DNA from: Leeuwenhoekiella polynyae
GTDB taxonomy: Bacteria; Bacteroidota; Bacteroidia; Flavobacteriales; Flavobacteriaceae
Assembly: GCF_042683665.1 (NCBI RefSeq)
Contig: NZ_JBHUOO010000047.1
Length of the DNA stretch: 64,000 nucleotides
Strand: one strand, 5' to 3'
Positions 8,941 through 17,034 of this stretch are shown piece after piece (within the stretch, counting starts at the first letter, position 1; every line of letters starts with the position of its first letter). Made by a program: the position numbers and the translations under genes. The notes under the pieces are model-generated. The model was not told where the DNA came from, did no database searches, and saw nothing but the letters and a program-made list of their open reading frames with translations.

Positions 8941-9064
8941 GATTAATTATTTACAACAAAGTTAAAGTACAGCCGGCAAAACTCTTAATGTTTATCATTA
9001 TTTTAGCGTTAGGTGTAACATATTACTTCCTATATGTACAAATAGGCAACTAACAATTAATTAT

Positions 9065-9559
9065 TTGGATCCGCAACTTGAAAAACAATTTGTAACCCAG
9101 CTAGAAGCGAACCAGAATATAGTGCATAAGATCTGCCGGTTGTATACTCATGACCAGGAGTCGCACAATGATTTGTTTCAAGAAATAACCATTCAATTAT
9201 TTAAAGCATATCCAAAATTTAGAGGAGACTCTAAGTTTACAACCTGGATGTATCGTGTAGCGCTCAACACGGCAATTACACTCTATCGTAAATCTAAACG
9301 TAGTCTAAAAACGCAGGATTATGAGAGTGTGATGTTTAAAATCGAAAGTACTGAATATGATAATACGGTTGAAGAACAACTAAAACTGATGTACAAGGCG
9401 ATTAGACAACTCAATGATATTGATAAGGCACTGGTATTTTTATATCTCGAAGACAAACCCTATAGCGAGATATCAGAAACTTTAGGTATTACAGAAGTTA
9501 ATGCCAGAGTTAAAATGAACCGGGTAAAAGGAAAGTTGAAAGACTTATTAAATGTGTAG
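9065..9559 (+). CDS. ECF-type RNA polymerase sigma factor
   Basis: A 164-residue sigma-70 family member with only regions 2 and 4. Region 2 reads HNDLFQEITIQLFKAYPKFR followed by SKFTTWMYRVALNTAI, and region 4 has the helix-turn-helix KPYSEISETLGITEVNARVK. The frame starts with TTG at 9065; no in-frame ATG or GTG fits better, and the start residue leads directly into the expected N-terminus. The next gene, 6 bp downstream, encodes a membrane protein and may be its partner or regulator. Confidence 0.9.
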   Translation: MDPQLEKQFVTQLEANQNIVHKICRLYTHDQESHNDLFQEITIQLFKAYPKFRGDSKFTTWMYRVALNTAITLYRKSKRSLKTQDYESVMFKIESTEYDNTVEEQLKLMYKAIRQLNDIDKALVFLYLEDKPYSEISETLGITEVNARVKMNRVKGKLKDLLNV

Positions 9560-9565
9560 CAGCAG

Positions 9566-10207
9566 ATGGATGAACTTGAATTTTTAAAAAAAGACTGGAA
9601 GCGCCAGGAGGCAGATCTTCCTAAAGTTAGCGGTGATGCTATCTATAAAATGATACATAAACGCTCTTCATCATTGATGAAGTGGATTTTATATGTATCT
9701 ATATTTGAGTTTATATTGTGGACTGTCATTAATGTTTTAACAATAAATAACAAAACCTGGGAATCACTTCGTAAAATTCATTTGTTTGAATTTGAAATCA
9801 TTTCTGTACTGCTTCAGTATATAGTTTTAGGTTTCTTTATATTTATCTTCTATAAAAATTATAAAGAGGTACAAACTACAGACAGTACCAGACATCTTAT
9901 GAATCGTATTCTTAAGGTACGCAGAACAGTGAATTTTTATGTAGCATACAACCTTATATTGATGTTTGTCGTTGGGCTTATAGTCTTTTTTGCAATGCTC
10001 TATTTTGATCCTGAATTTGAAAAAATAATGATTACTGCAGATGACGGTTCTCAGTCTATTCCGTTAGGTTTTATTGCATTATTTATAGGAGGTCTTCTAC
10101 TATTAGTATTTATGCTTTGGCTATTCTATAAACTGCTTTATGGTATTTTATTAAAGCGTTTAAAGCGCAATTATAAAGAGCTCAATAAGCTCGAATTGAG
10201 AGATTAA
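9566..10207 (+). CDS. Membrane protein cotranscribed with the ECF sigma factor
   Basis: A 213-residue protein with a soluble N-terminus of about 35 residues (MDELEFLKKDWKRQEADLPK) and four hydrophobic segments, near residues 38-58, 72-96, 125-150 and 165-190. It ends in a basic tail. I recognise no named domain and see no ZAS-type zinc anti-sigma motif. Its position 6 bp after an ECF sigma gene and its cytoplasmic N-terminal extension make a membrane-bound regulator of that sigma plausible. This is inference from context. It is followed by a strong terminator. Confidence 0.75.
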   Translation: MDELEFLKKDWKRQEADLPKVSGDAIYKMIHKRSSSLMKWILYVSIFEFILWTVINVLTINNKTWESLRKIHLFEFEIISVLLQYIVLGFFIFIFYKNYKEVQTTDSTRHLMNRILKVRRTVNFYVAYNLILMFVVGLIVFFAMLYFDPEFEKIMITADDGSQSIPLGFIALFIGGLLLLVFMLWLFYKLLYGILLKRLKRNYKELNKLELRD

Positions 10208-10220
10208 CTTAAAACATAAA

Positions 10221-10245
10221 AAAGTCTGCTGATACAGCAGACTTT
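10221..10245 (+). terminator. Intrinsic terminator after the sigma operon
   Basis: A perfect 10-bp stem AAAGTCTGCT / AGCAGACTTT (10221-10230 and 10236-10245) with a 5-nt loop, continued by T residues on the plus strand. It ends the sigma/membrane-protein operon. Confidence 0.85.
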
Positions 10246-10362
10246 TTTTGTTTATAAAGATTATGTCTTTTAATTAAAAACCTTAATATTTAAGAAAATC
10301 ATAGCCTTTTTTATAAGTCTATTAACAGGCTCTACACCTATTTTTGTGACAAACAACCTTTT

Positions 10363-13269
10363 ATGCAAGCAACACTACGCTTAACCCTACTTGTTGTGCT
10401 TCTTACAGGAGCATCTTTACCTGCCCAAGAATATACTACTCAGAATATTAAAAAAATCATTACTGATTTTAAGAATGATGCTCGCGGACCTTATTTGCGC
10501 ATTCGCTGGTTTTGTGAAGATGGTACTATGCGTGAACCTAAAGATCCTTGTCCAGAAGGTGTTGACGGGATTCAACATGCAAGTTACAAACAAGAAACTG
10601 AAAATCTTGCTGCTCGTAATCATCTTTATTTTGGTGAGATCCTAGCTGCTGCAGATAATACAAAATTCTGGGATGCGGCTAATGATCATAGCAGATTGAA
10701 GCAATATCAATTGGGTAATTATCTAAAAAGTGTTGACAACGGTTGGATTTTAGAAAAAGCCCAGTACTACCGTGGTGCAATACAATCTGAAGATGAAGAA
10801 GCCTGGGGTATTGATTTTTTCAATTGGTTGCTGAAAGACGACAAGCGACTAGAAGCTAATTACTACTTAATAAGACAAGCGCTTAAAGATATTCCACATG
10901 CAGGTGATGATAACATTGCGCAACGTATGCGTAGTGAATCTAAAGTGATCGCAGAAGAGTTTCCAAAATTTATGGACTTGCGTGTAAAAATTCACGGTCA
11001 ACCTGATGTAAGTGATGTGGCTTTAGTTCAAAATTTTAGAGAAGAGTACAATGATGAACTTTCTCCAGAATTGAAAATGGAATTCAAAAACTTACTAGAA
11101 ACACTTAATGAGTACTACGCTCCTATCAATTTAGCCAAGTTGAATAGCCAGATTGCTGGAATAAAAAGTAATCTTGAAGTTAAAAATCAACTTCTCGAGT
11201 TCACCACAAAATTTGACAACAATACGCCGGCATACTCTGTAATTCCGGAAATCAGCGATATGTTGTGTAATATTCGCACACAAATTACTCAAGTGCAACG
11301 CGCTCAAGATCGTTTAACTCTACTTGATGTTTCGCTTAAACTGGAAGAAATGCTTCTCAAAAAATCTGGAGATTGGGAGCCTGAAACCCTTAAAGAACTT
11401 TTAGATAAAGTATATCATTTAAGTTATGCTACAGCAGGAACCGGACTTCTTGAAGTTTGGGAATGGGAAGAAATTGAAGGTATAATTGCACCTATAAATT
11501 ATACAACTGTTTCTTTAGCTGAACTCAATACTATTCTCAACACTTCACGTAATGCAGTGCAATGGAGTGCTGCTATGGCAAAAGCTAATTACGATAACAT
11601 AGTAGAAAAATATACCGCTTTTGAGCCGCTTGCAGCAGGATTTATAGACGATCGTGTACGATCTTCTGTAGCGCTTCCTTTAGGAAAAACAGTTAGTGAA
11701 TTGGGTGATTTTATAAACAATAAATCAAATCTTGAAAACCACGTAATGGATATAGCAGACCAGAGCGCCATTCACGGATTAAATCCCGGTTATGCGATGG
11801 GCGAATTGGTTGTTGTTCCAGGCAATCCTGATGGAATAGAAGTTTCGAGCAATAAAATTTACATATTTAAGCGCCCGCCTTCTGATCTAAAACCTGTTGC
11901 CGGTATTGCAACGGTTGATGAGGGTAATCTAGTTTCTCACGTGCAATTACTAGCCAGAAACTTAGGGATTCCCAATGCTGCACTTATAGATTCTAATCTT
12001 GAAGATCTAGAGGCTTATAATGGCAAAACCGTGTTTTATGCGGTTTCTAATAAGGGAACAGTGATTATCAAACCTGCAGATAAAATGTCTGCTGAAGAAA
12101 AAGATTTATTCTCTGTAGCAGAACGCAATCGCGAAAAAATTGCAGTTCCTATTGAAAAAATAAGACTAGACAAAAAAAGTATTCTCAATATGCGCGATAT
12201 CGATGCTTCAGCAAGTGGCATTCTGGCAGGTCCCAAAGCAGCCAATTTAGGACAACTGAAGAAAATGTTTCCAGAGCACGTTGTTGAGGGTCTAGTGATT
12301 CCTTTTGGTATTTTTAGAGATCACTTGAATTTGCCTATGCCGGGACAAAATAAAAGTTATTGGGAATTTTTAACCGAAATGTTTGCTTCAGCAGAAAAAA
12401 TGCGTGCAAATGGTACAGCCGAGACACAAGTAGAAGATTTTCAGCTTAAAAAACTAGCAACATTGCGCGATGCAATCAATGCGATGCAATTAAAACCACA
12501 ATTCATCAACGAGTTACGCAGTTCGTTCACTTCTATTTTTGGTAAGCCTATGGGGCAAGCTCCTGTATTCTTACGAAGTGACACCAATATGGAAGATCTG
12601 AAAGAATTTACCGGTGCCGGTTTAAATCTTACTTTGTTCAATGTAGTTGAAGAACAGAAAATATTAGACGGAATTAAAAAAGTATGGGCATCACCATACA
12701 CCGAACGCAGTTTTAAATGGCGTCAGGTATATTTATCAAATCCGGAAAATGTTTTTCCATCAATTTTAGTGATTCCTAGTGTAGATGTAGAATACAGCGG
12801 TGTGATGATTACAAAAGGTATCAATGAAGGTACTGATGAAGATCTTACTGTTGCCTTTAGTCGTGGTGCCGGTGGTGCCGTAGATGGTCAAGCAGCAGAA
12901 ACCAGATTAATCACCGCAAGCGGAAACAGGTTGCTTGCTCCAGCCCGTCAACCAGATTATATCAGACTTCCGGGAACTGGTGGTACACAGGGATACAGCA
13001 CCACTTTTGAGTCTAACATTTTAAGTGAGCAAAATATTGCGAGTCTGCGTGAAGTAGCTCAAGAAATTCGTACCAAAATACCAGAAGAAACTAACACCAA
13101 TCCTGAAGGTGCTTATGATGTAGAATTAGGCTTTCAGGATGATAAAGTCTGGTTGTTTCAGATCAGACCTTTTGTTGAAAATAAAAATGCACTGAGTAAC
13201 GGGTATTTGGATTCGATTTCTCCCAAAAGTAACCCAGATGAATACATTGAAATGGATACAAAACTCTAA
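10363..13269 (+). CDS. Exported PEP/pyruvate dikinase-like protein (swivel domain then ATP-grasp)
   Basis: A 968-residue protein with a signal peptide (residues 1-22, ending ASLPAQE). Residues 23 to about 470 are an unassigned helical region. A phosphohistidine swivel domain follows, with LVSHVQLLARNLGIPNAA; the presumed phosphorylated residue is His526. The C-terminal ATP-grasp domain of the PPDK/PEP-synthase type runs from about 624 (GPKAANLGQLKKM) to about 955, with VFLRSDTNMEDLKEFTGAGL near 733-755 and WLFQIRPF at the end. In PEP synthase and PPDK the ATP-grasp precedes the swivel domain; here the order is reversed, as in plant glucan/phosphoglucan water dikinases. The gene is followed by a secreted serine hydrolase. 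The substrate is unknown, and the ATP source outside the cytoplasm is unclear. Confidence 0.85.
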   Translation: MQATLRLTLLVVLLTGASLPAQEYTTQNIKKIITDFKNDARGPYLRIRWFCEDGTMREPKDPCPEGVDGIQHASYKQETENLAARNHLYFGEILAAADNTKFWDAANDHSRLKQYQLGNYLKSVDNGWILEKAQYYRGAIQSEDEEAWGIDFFNWLLKDDKRLEANYYLIRQALKDIPHAGDDNIAQRMRSESKVIAEEFPKFMDLRVKIHGQPDVSDVALVQNFREEYNDELSPELKMEFKNLLETLNEYYAPINLAKLNSQIAGIKSNLEVKNQLLEFTTKFDNNTPAYSVIPEISDMLCNIRTQITQVQRAQDRLTLLDVSLKLEEMLLKKSGDWEPETLKELLDKVYHLSYATAGTGLLEVWEWEEIEGIIAPINYTTVSLAELNTILNTSRNAVQWSAAMAKANYDNIVEKYTAFEPLAAGFIDDRVRSSVALPLGKTVSELGDFINNKSNLENHVMDIADQSAIHGLNPGYAMGELVVVPGNPDGIEVSSNKIYIFKRPPSDLKPVAGIATVDEGNLVSHVQLLARNLGIPNAALIDSNLEDLEAYNGKTVFYAVSNKGTVIIKPADKMSAEEKDLFSVAERNREKIAVPIEKIRLDKKSILNMRDIDASASGILAGPKAANLGQLKKMFPEHVVEGLVIPFGIFRDHLNLPMPGQNKSYWEFLTEMFASAEKMRANGTAETQVEDFQLKKLATLRDAINAMQLKPQFINELRSSFTSIFGKPMGQAPVFLRSDTNMEDLKEFTGAGLNLTLFNVVEEQKILDGIKKVWASPYTERSFKWRQVYLSNPENVFPSILVIPSVDVEYSGVMITKGINEGTDEDLTVAFSRGAGGAVDGQAAETRLITASGNRLLAPARQPDYIRLPGTGGTQGYSTTFESNILSEQNIASLREVAQEIRTKIPEETNTNPEGAYDVELGFQDDKVWLFQIRPFVENKNALSNGYLDSISPKSNPDEYIEMDTKL

Positions 13270-13333
13270 CAGGTTTTCTACTTTAATTTAACATCACAGC
13301 ATATTTCAGAATACAACTATTTAAAGAAAAACT

Positions 13334-14629
13334 ATGAAAAAAATCCTACTCTTTGTCCCGTTAATCTTGATTACACTTGCATTTTCGGTACCTAACAGCT
13401 ACTACCCTATTGACGGTTATGAACGAACCGGAATAGATCGCCTTGCTTATCTTCAAAAGATCGTAAGAGACAGTATCAAATACACACGTATTCCTGCCGG
13501 AGCGTATTTATCTATTGATGATATTAAACTGAACTTGACTAATAAAGCCGATAGCGCTATTGCTTATATGAAAGAGGATCCCGACTTTCAAAAGAAGATA
13601 GGCAGCTTATTTTATGGTCTGGACCAGAGTTATTCCATTTCGGTACTAGATATGACCGACTCTACCAATCTGAAATATGCAGCTCGTAATGAAACACGTG
13701 GTTATCAACCCGGTAGTGTAGGTAAACTTGCCATTCTAATCGCGATGTTTGACCAACTTGAAAAATTATGCCCTGATGATTGGGGTGCTCGAATCAATTT
13801 ATTAAAATACAAACGCGTAAAAGGTGGACCATTTGCAGTTTACGACCATCACACCATCCCTATTTACGATATTGAGAATGATAAGTTGACTAAAAGACAA
13901 GCCCAGCAATCTGATGTTTTTAGCCTATTTGAGTGGATTGATCATATGGTTGCTGTGAGTAATAATGGAGCAGCGAGTGTGGTTTACAGAGAAGCTCTGT
14001 TACTTAAAGTTTTTGGTGAAAAGTACTTTGACCTAACGGATGAAGAGGCTATGCAATGGTTTAAAGATACAGACCGTATCGAAGTAACCCGTCTGGCTAA
14101 TGAAGTGGTTAACGAACCCCTGCGCGAAATGGGTATTACCGAAGACGAGTGGCGACTGGGTGGATTTTTTACTAACGGTGGAGAGCGTTATGTAGGCAGA
14201 ATGGGGGGCAGTATCGGTTCGCCAAAAGGTTTGATGAAATTCTTAATTAATCTGGAGCAAGGTAAGGCGGTTGATTCACTTTCTAGCTTAGAGATGAAGC
14301 GTATTATGTATCAGACCGAGCGTCGTATTCGCTACGCATATTCACATGATTTAGACTCTGCTGCCGTATACTTTAAAAGCGGAAGTTTTTATAAATGTGA
14401 TAAAAGCAAAGGTGCTTGCGGGGACTATGCCGGTAATGTGTTTAATTATATGAACTCGGTTATAATTGTAGAGCATCCTAATGGCGGTCCTAAATATATT
14501 GTGTGTTTGATGACTAACGTACTCCGTAAAAATTCAGCCACAGACCATATGTATCTTGCCGGAAGAATAGATAAAGCTATACAAGAAGAAGTTGTAGAAA
14601 GTAAAATGACTGGTACCACCGGCCAATAG
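13334..14629 (+). CDS. Exported serine hydrolase (class A beta-lactamase/PBP fold)
   Basis: A 431-residue protein with a signal peptide (residues 1 to about 19). It shows the serine beta-lactamase/transpeptidase motif set: SVGK with nucleophile Ser128 and Lys131 (motif 1), SNN at 209-211 (motif 2, SxN), and KSG at 348-350 (motif 3). The length and an inserted N-terminal part differ from true class A beta-lactamases of about 290 residues, so resistance should not be assumed. It begins 65 bp after the dikinase-like gene on the same strand, and the pair shares one terminator, so an operon is likely. Role unknown. Confidence 0.82.
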   Translation: MKKILLFVPLILITLAFSVPNSYYPIDGYERTGIDRLAYLQKIVRDSIKYTRIPAGAYLSIDDIKLNLTNKADSAIAYMKEDPDFQKKIGSLFYGLDQSYSISVLDMTDSTNLKYAARNETRGYQPGSVGKLAILIAMFDQLEKLCPDDWGARINLLKYKRVKGGPFAVYDHHTIPIYDIENDKLTKRQAQQSDVFSLFEWIDHMVAVSNNGAASVVYREALLLKVFGEKYFDLTDEEAMQWFKDTDRIEVTRLANEVVNEPLREMGITEDEWRLGGFFTNGGERYVGRMGGSIGSPKGLMKFLINLEQGKAVDSLSSLEMKRIMYQTERRIRYAYSHDLDSAAVYFKSGSFYKCDKSKGACGDYAGNVFNYMNSVIIVEHPNGGPKYIVCLMTNVLRKNSATDHMYLAGRIDKAIQEEVVESKMTGTTGQ

Positions 14630-14655
14630 TTCACCATTTTTGATAACCTATTAAG

Positions 14656-14682
14656 CCCTTTTGCTATGTTCTAAAGGGTTTT
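14656..14682 (+). terminator. Intrinsic terminator after the serine hydrolase gene
   Basis: A CCCTTT (14656-14661) / AAAGGG (14673-14678) stem with an 11-nt loop, followed by TTTTT. It marks the end of the dikinase-like/serine hydrolase unit. Confidence 0.65.
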
Positions 14683-14755
14683 TCATTTTAAATAAAAAAA
14701 CACATTCTAAGAAAAAGATTAATTTTAGAATTATCTGAGAAAAAAAACACGTAAA

Positions 14756-15121
14756 GTGAAAACTACTCCAGAGCATAATAAACGTATTGCTATTATGACT
14801 TTTTCTTCTGTGTATCTTCATTATGTAAATAAAGTGGAGAAAAAAGGCAGAACACAAGAAGAATTACATCAAGTTATAAAGTGGCTCACCGGTTTTGATG
14901 AAGCCGAGCTTCAAACTCTAATTGAGCAAAAAATAAACTTTGAAGAATTCTTCAGCAAAGCGATTATAAACTCAAATGCTCAGTTGATCAAAGGAGTGAT
15001 TTGTGGATATCGCGTAGAGGAATTAGAAAATCCATTGACTCAAAAAGTACGGTATTTAGACAAACTTATAGATGAGTTAGCTAAAGGCAAAAAAATAGAT
15101 AAAATCTTGAGAAAGCTTTGA
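14756..15121 (+). CDS. DUF2200 family protein
   Basis: A 121-residue soluble protein. The whole length fits DUF2200: an N-terminal MTFSSVYLHYVNKVEKKGRT, then IKWLTGFDEAELQ, INFEEFF, VICGYRVEELENPL and a C-terminal YLDKLIDELAKGKKIDKILR. It begins with GTG at 14756, since no ATG lies upstream in frame within a sensible distance. DUF2200 has no established function. It ends 2 bp from the convergent lipoprotein gene. Confidence 0.85.
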   Translation: MKTTPEHNKRIAIMTFSSVYLHYVNKVEKKGRTQEELHQVIKWLTGFDEAELQTLIEQKINFEEFFSKAIINSNAQLIKGVICGYRVEELENPLTQKVRYLDKLIDELAKGKKIDKILRKL

Positions 15122-15123
15122 TA

Positions 15124-15849
15124 TTACTGCTGAAAAGTAAATTTATCAAACAAAACATAATGTTCCTGAGTGGGCCATTTTGATCCCATAAAAGAAAGAT
15201 TCTCCAAACTACAATAAGCAGAAAATTTCACTTTGATTTTTACTTCAGTTTGTAAGGTTTTTACAAGTTGATTGTTTAGGTACCACTTGATCAAATACCT
15301 GCCTCCTACATCGGTTAAACTTATTTTAAAATCTGACCATGAATTCATTTCCACGATAAATTCTTCAGATGAAAACGGATGACTTTGTGAAGTACAATAC
15401 ACAACAGCTTCATCTTTTTGAACCATCAACTTTTCACGTATCTGAGGCTTTCCGGAGCCTATTTCAAAATCAAACTCGAACGCTGTATTACCACTATGGT
15501 ATAAAAAAGCTCCTATACTGCATCGAGCATTTTCTTCAAAAACAGGAATGAATATGCGCCAGTTATAAGTACCTATACCAAAATCTTTACGGCGTGTATG
15601 CGTTTTGACTCGGTCTTTGCTCTTCGCACGCGTTGTAATTTTTAACTGATTATTTTCAACAGAATAGGATTTGGGACTGTTGGATGAGTCATCCTTCCAA
15701 TGTGTTTTAAAACCAATTTGAGAATCAAAATTCTCAGTAAAAGAGATTATTTCTGAAGGCATTATTGTTTGTTTATCATAAAATGATTTACAACAGTAGA
15801 GGCTCAATAAGCCCGCAACACATATGATTCGTAAAACATGTTTATTCAA
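15124..15849 (-). CDS. GH16/laminarinase-like lipoprotein
   Basis: A 241-residue protein starting with TTG at 15849. The signal peptide ends LLSLYCCK, so a lipidated Cys at 19 or 20 is likely. The mature part is rich in beta-strand pattern. Residues 124-130 read FEFDFEI, which contains ExDxE (Glu125, Asp127, Glu129), the active-site signature of glycoside hydrolase family 16 jelly rolls. Around it are SIGAFLYHSG before and W/FDKFTF near the C-terminus, as in concanavalin-A-like lectin/glucanase folds. It is therefore a candidate surface glycan hydrolase or binding protein; activity is not established. It lies alone between a convergent gene and a 460-bp intergenic region. Confidence 0.6.
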   Translation of the reverse strand: MNKHVLRIICVAGLLSLYCCKSFYDKQTIMPSEIISFTENFDSQIGFKTHWKDDSSNSPKSYSVENNQLKITTRAKSKDRVKTHTRRKDFGIGTYNWRIFIPVFEENARCSIGAFLYHSGNTAFEFDFEIGSGKPQIREKLMVQKDEAVVYCTSQSHPFSSEEFIVEMNSWSDFKISLTDVGGRYLIKWYLNNQLVKTLQTEVKIKVKFSAYCSLENLSFMGSKWPTQEHYVLFDKFTFQQ

Positions 15850-15979
15850 TAGAAAATCGAGATTATGATAGTTTGGGGTTTACTTAAAAAGGTTTCTTAT
15901 AACTTGATGAACTTAAAATTTAAACTGATTATTGAAACCTAATAAAAAAGGAATTTACTAAAATTTTATCAGTTGATAC

Positions 15980-16000
15980 AAAAAAAGGCAGCGCCCTGCC
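15980..16000 (-). terminator. Intrinsic terminator downstream of the small ORF
   Basis: On the minus strand GGCAG-GGCG-CTGCC (16000-15987) is followed directly by seven T (15986-15980). It implies a transcript arriving from the right, which fits the 55-codon ORF at 16214-16047 or read-through from the signalling operon. Confidence 0.7.
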
Positions 16001-16046
16001 AAGCGCCACCTTCTAACTAACAAAAAACAAACAACTAACTAATTTA

Positions 16047-16214
16047 TCACAAATTTCCCCTTATAAGTATTTCCAAAATATGTTGTAACCACATAATTTC
16101 TTCTTCACAATAAAGCGAAGTACTATTAAAAGAGTAATCCCCTAAAAAATGAAAATTTCGAGTAATACTAATACCTGTAATAAATAATAGACTTAGTAAC
16201 AGGAATCGTCTCAT
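16047..16214 (-). CDS. Putative small exported peptide, 55 residues
   Basis: The ATG at 16214 opens 55 codons reading MRRFLLLSLLFITGISITRN, then FHFLGDYSFNSTSLYCEEEI, then MWLQHILEILIRGNL, ending in TGA. The N-terminus (two Arg, then about 15 hydrophobic residues) looks like a signal peptide or a single membrane segment; the rest has one Cys and an amphipathic C-terminal helix. It lies 99 bp after the LytTR regulator gene on the same strand, has its own terminator, and is preceded by a 12/14 copy of the repeat found ahead of the operon. I recognise no homolog; it could be a chance frame. Confidence 0.4.
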   Translation of the reverse strand: MRRFLLLSLLFITGISITRNFHFLGDYSFNSTSLYCEEEIMWLQHILEILIRGNL

Positions 16215-16282
16215 AATCTTGAATTTGAATTTAAAATTAGAAGAGCCTTATAAAGATTTATTAATTAATCGTTAGTTGGTAA

Positions 16283-16296
16283 TTAGGTGTAGATGA
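16283..16296. promoter_or_regulatory. Candidate LytTR half-site ahead of the small ORF
   Basis: TTAGGTGTAGATGA matches 12 of 14 positions of the repeat unit TTAAGTGTAGACGA at 22963-22976 and 22984-22997. It lies 69-82 bp upstream of the ATG of the 55-codon ORF and just after the LytTR gene stop. Only one clear unit is present; the positions 21 bp to either side match poorly (4-5 of 14). Confidence 0.4.
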
Positions 16297-16313
16297 GCGG
16301 TAAGTAAAAGCCT

Positions 16314-17027
16314 TTAAAGCAAATTGAGTCTTTTCATTAAAATAGGTCTGTTAGAGCGACTTATGGGTATAACATCTTTTGCTATCAACACACTGTTGTC
16401 TTCTATATCGATAATCTTATGGAAATTAATCACATAAGACCGGTGAATTTTTAAGAATTTACTTTCCGGTAGTTTGTCTTCTATCTTTTTTAGAGTAGAA
16501 TGTACCGTATAATTTTTACCTTCCGTCTTAATAAGAATGTAATCACCCTTTGCTTCAATAATTAAAATACTATCAAAGTTGATTTTGATTAACCTGCGGT
16601 CAATATTCACATAGAGATCATTACCTTCTGAATCATTCTTTTTTGTTACATTCTCAACCGTTTTTTCTGTGACCGGTTTAAATTGTTCTGCCTTTTGAAC
16701 TGCCTTGAGAAACCGGGGTAACTCAACTGGTTTTACTAAATAATCTACAATACAATCATACTCAAAAGCTTCAATTGCAAAATTACGGTCTGAAGTTGTT
16801 AAAATAATTTTTGGCGGATTCTTTAATGTCTGAATAAAATCAAAACCTGTAAAATCTGGCATATGTATATCCAGAAAAATGAGATCTACTGTGTGCTGAT
16901 TTAAATATTTTATAGCAGCTATAGCATTTGAATATTCTTCTAAAACAACTAAATTATCAGCTTTTGCACAATGATTACGAATTATAGCGCGTGCCAAAGT
17001 CTCATCATCAATAATAATACAATTCAT
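16314..17027 (-). CDS. LytTR-family response regulator
   Basis: A 237-residue regulator. The receiver domain (residues 1 to about 118) has the acidic pair in IIIDDET, phosphoacceptor Asp53 in LIFLDIHMP, the Thr/Ser switch in LTTSD and Lys in YLVKPVELP. A linker of about 15 residues leads to a LytTR DNA-binding domain (about 138-237) with ILIIEAKGDYILIKTEGKNY, FLKIHRSYVINF and the C-terminal basic SRSNRPILMKRL. LytTR proteins bind direct repeats of about 9 bp at 21-bp spacing. It is the last gene of the seven-gene operon, 7 bp after the Hpt gene, and is its likely output. Confidence 0.92.
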   Translation of the reverse strand: MNCIIIDDETLARAIIRNHCAKADNLVVLEEYSNAIAAIKYLNQHTVDLIFLDIHMPDFTGFDFIQTLKNPPKIILTTSDRNFAIEAFEYDCIVDYLVKPVELPRFLKAVQKAEQFKPVTEKTVENVTKKNDSEGNDLYVNIDRRLIKINFDSILIIEAKGDYILIKTEGKNYTVHSTLKKIEDKLPESKFLKIHRSYVINFHKIIDIEDNSVLIAKDVIPISRSNRPILMKRLNLL

Positions 17028-17034
17028 AAGTAGG

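Noticed and set aside
10363..13269. PEP synthase of central metabolism
   Set aside because: Signal peptide, reversed domain order and absence of the C-terminal PEP-binding barrel argue against a cytoplasmic PEP synthase.
13334..14629. Beta-lactamase resistance gene
   Set aside because: The SxxK, SNN and KSG motifs fit the wider serine hydrolase superfamily, the protein is 431 residues, and the class A ExxLN motif was not seen.
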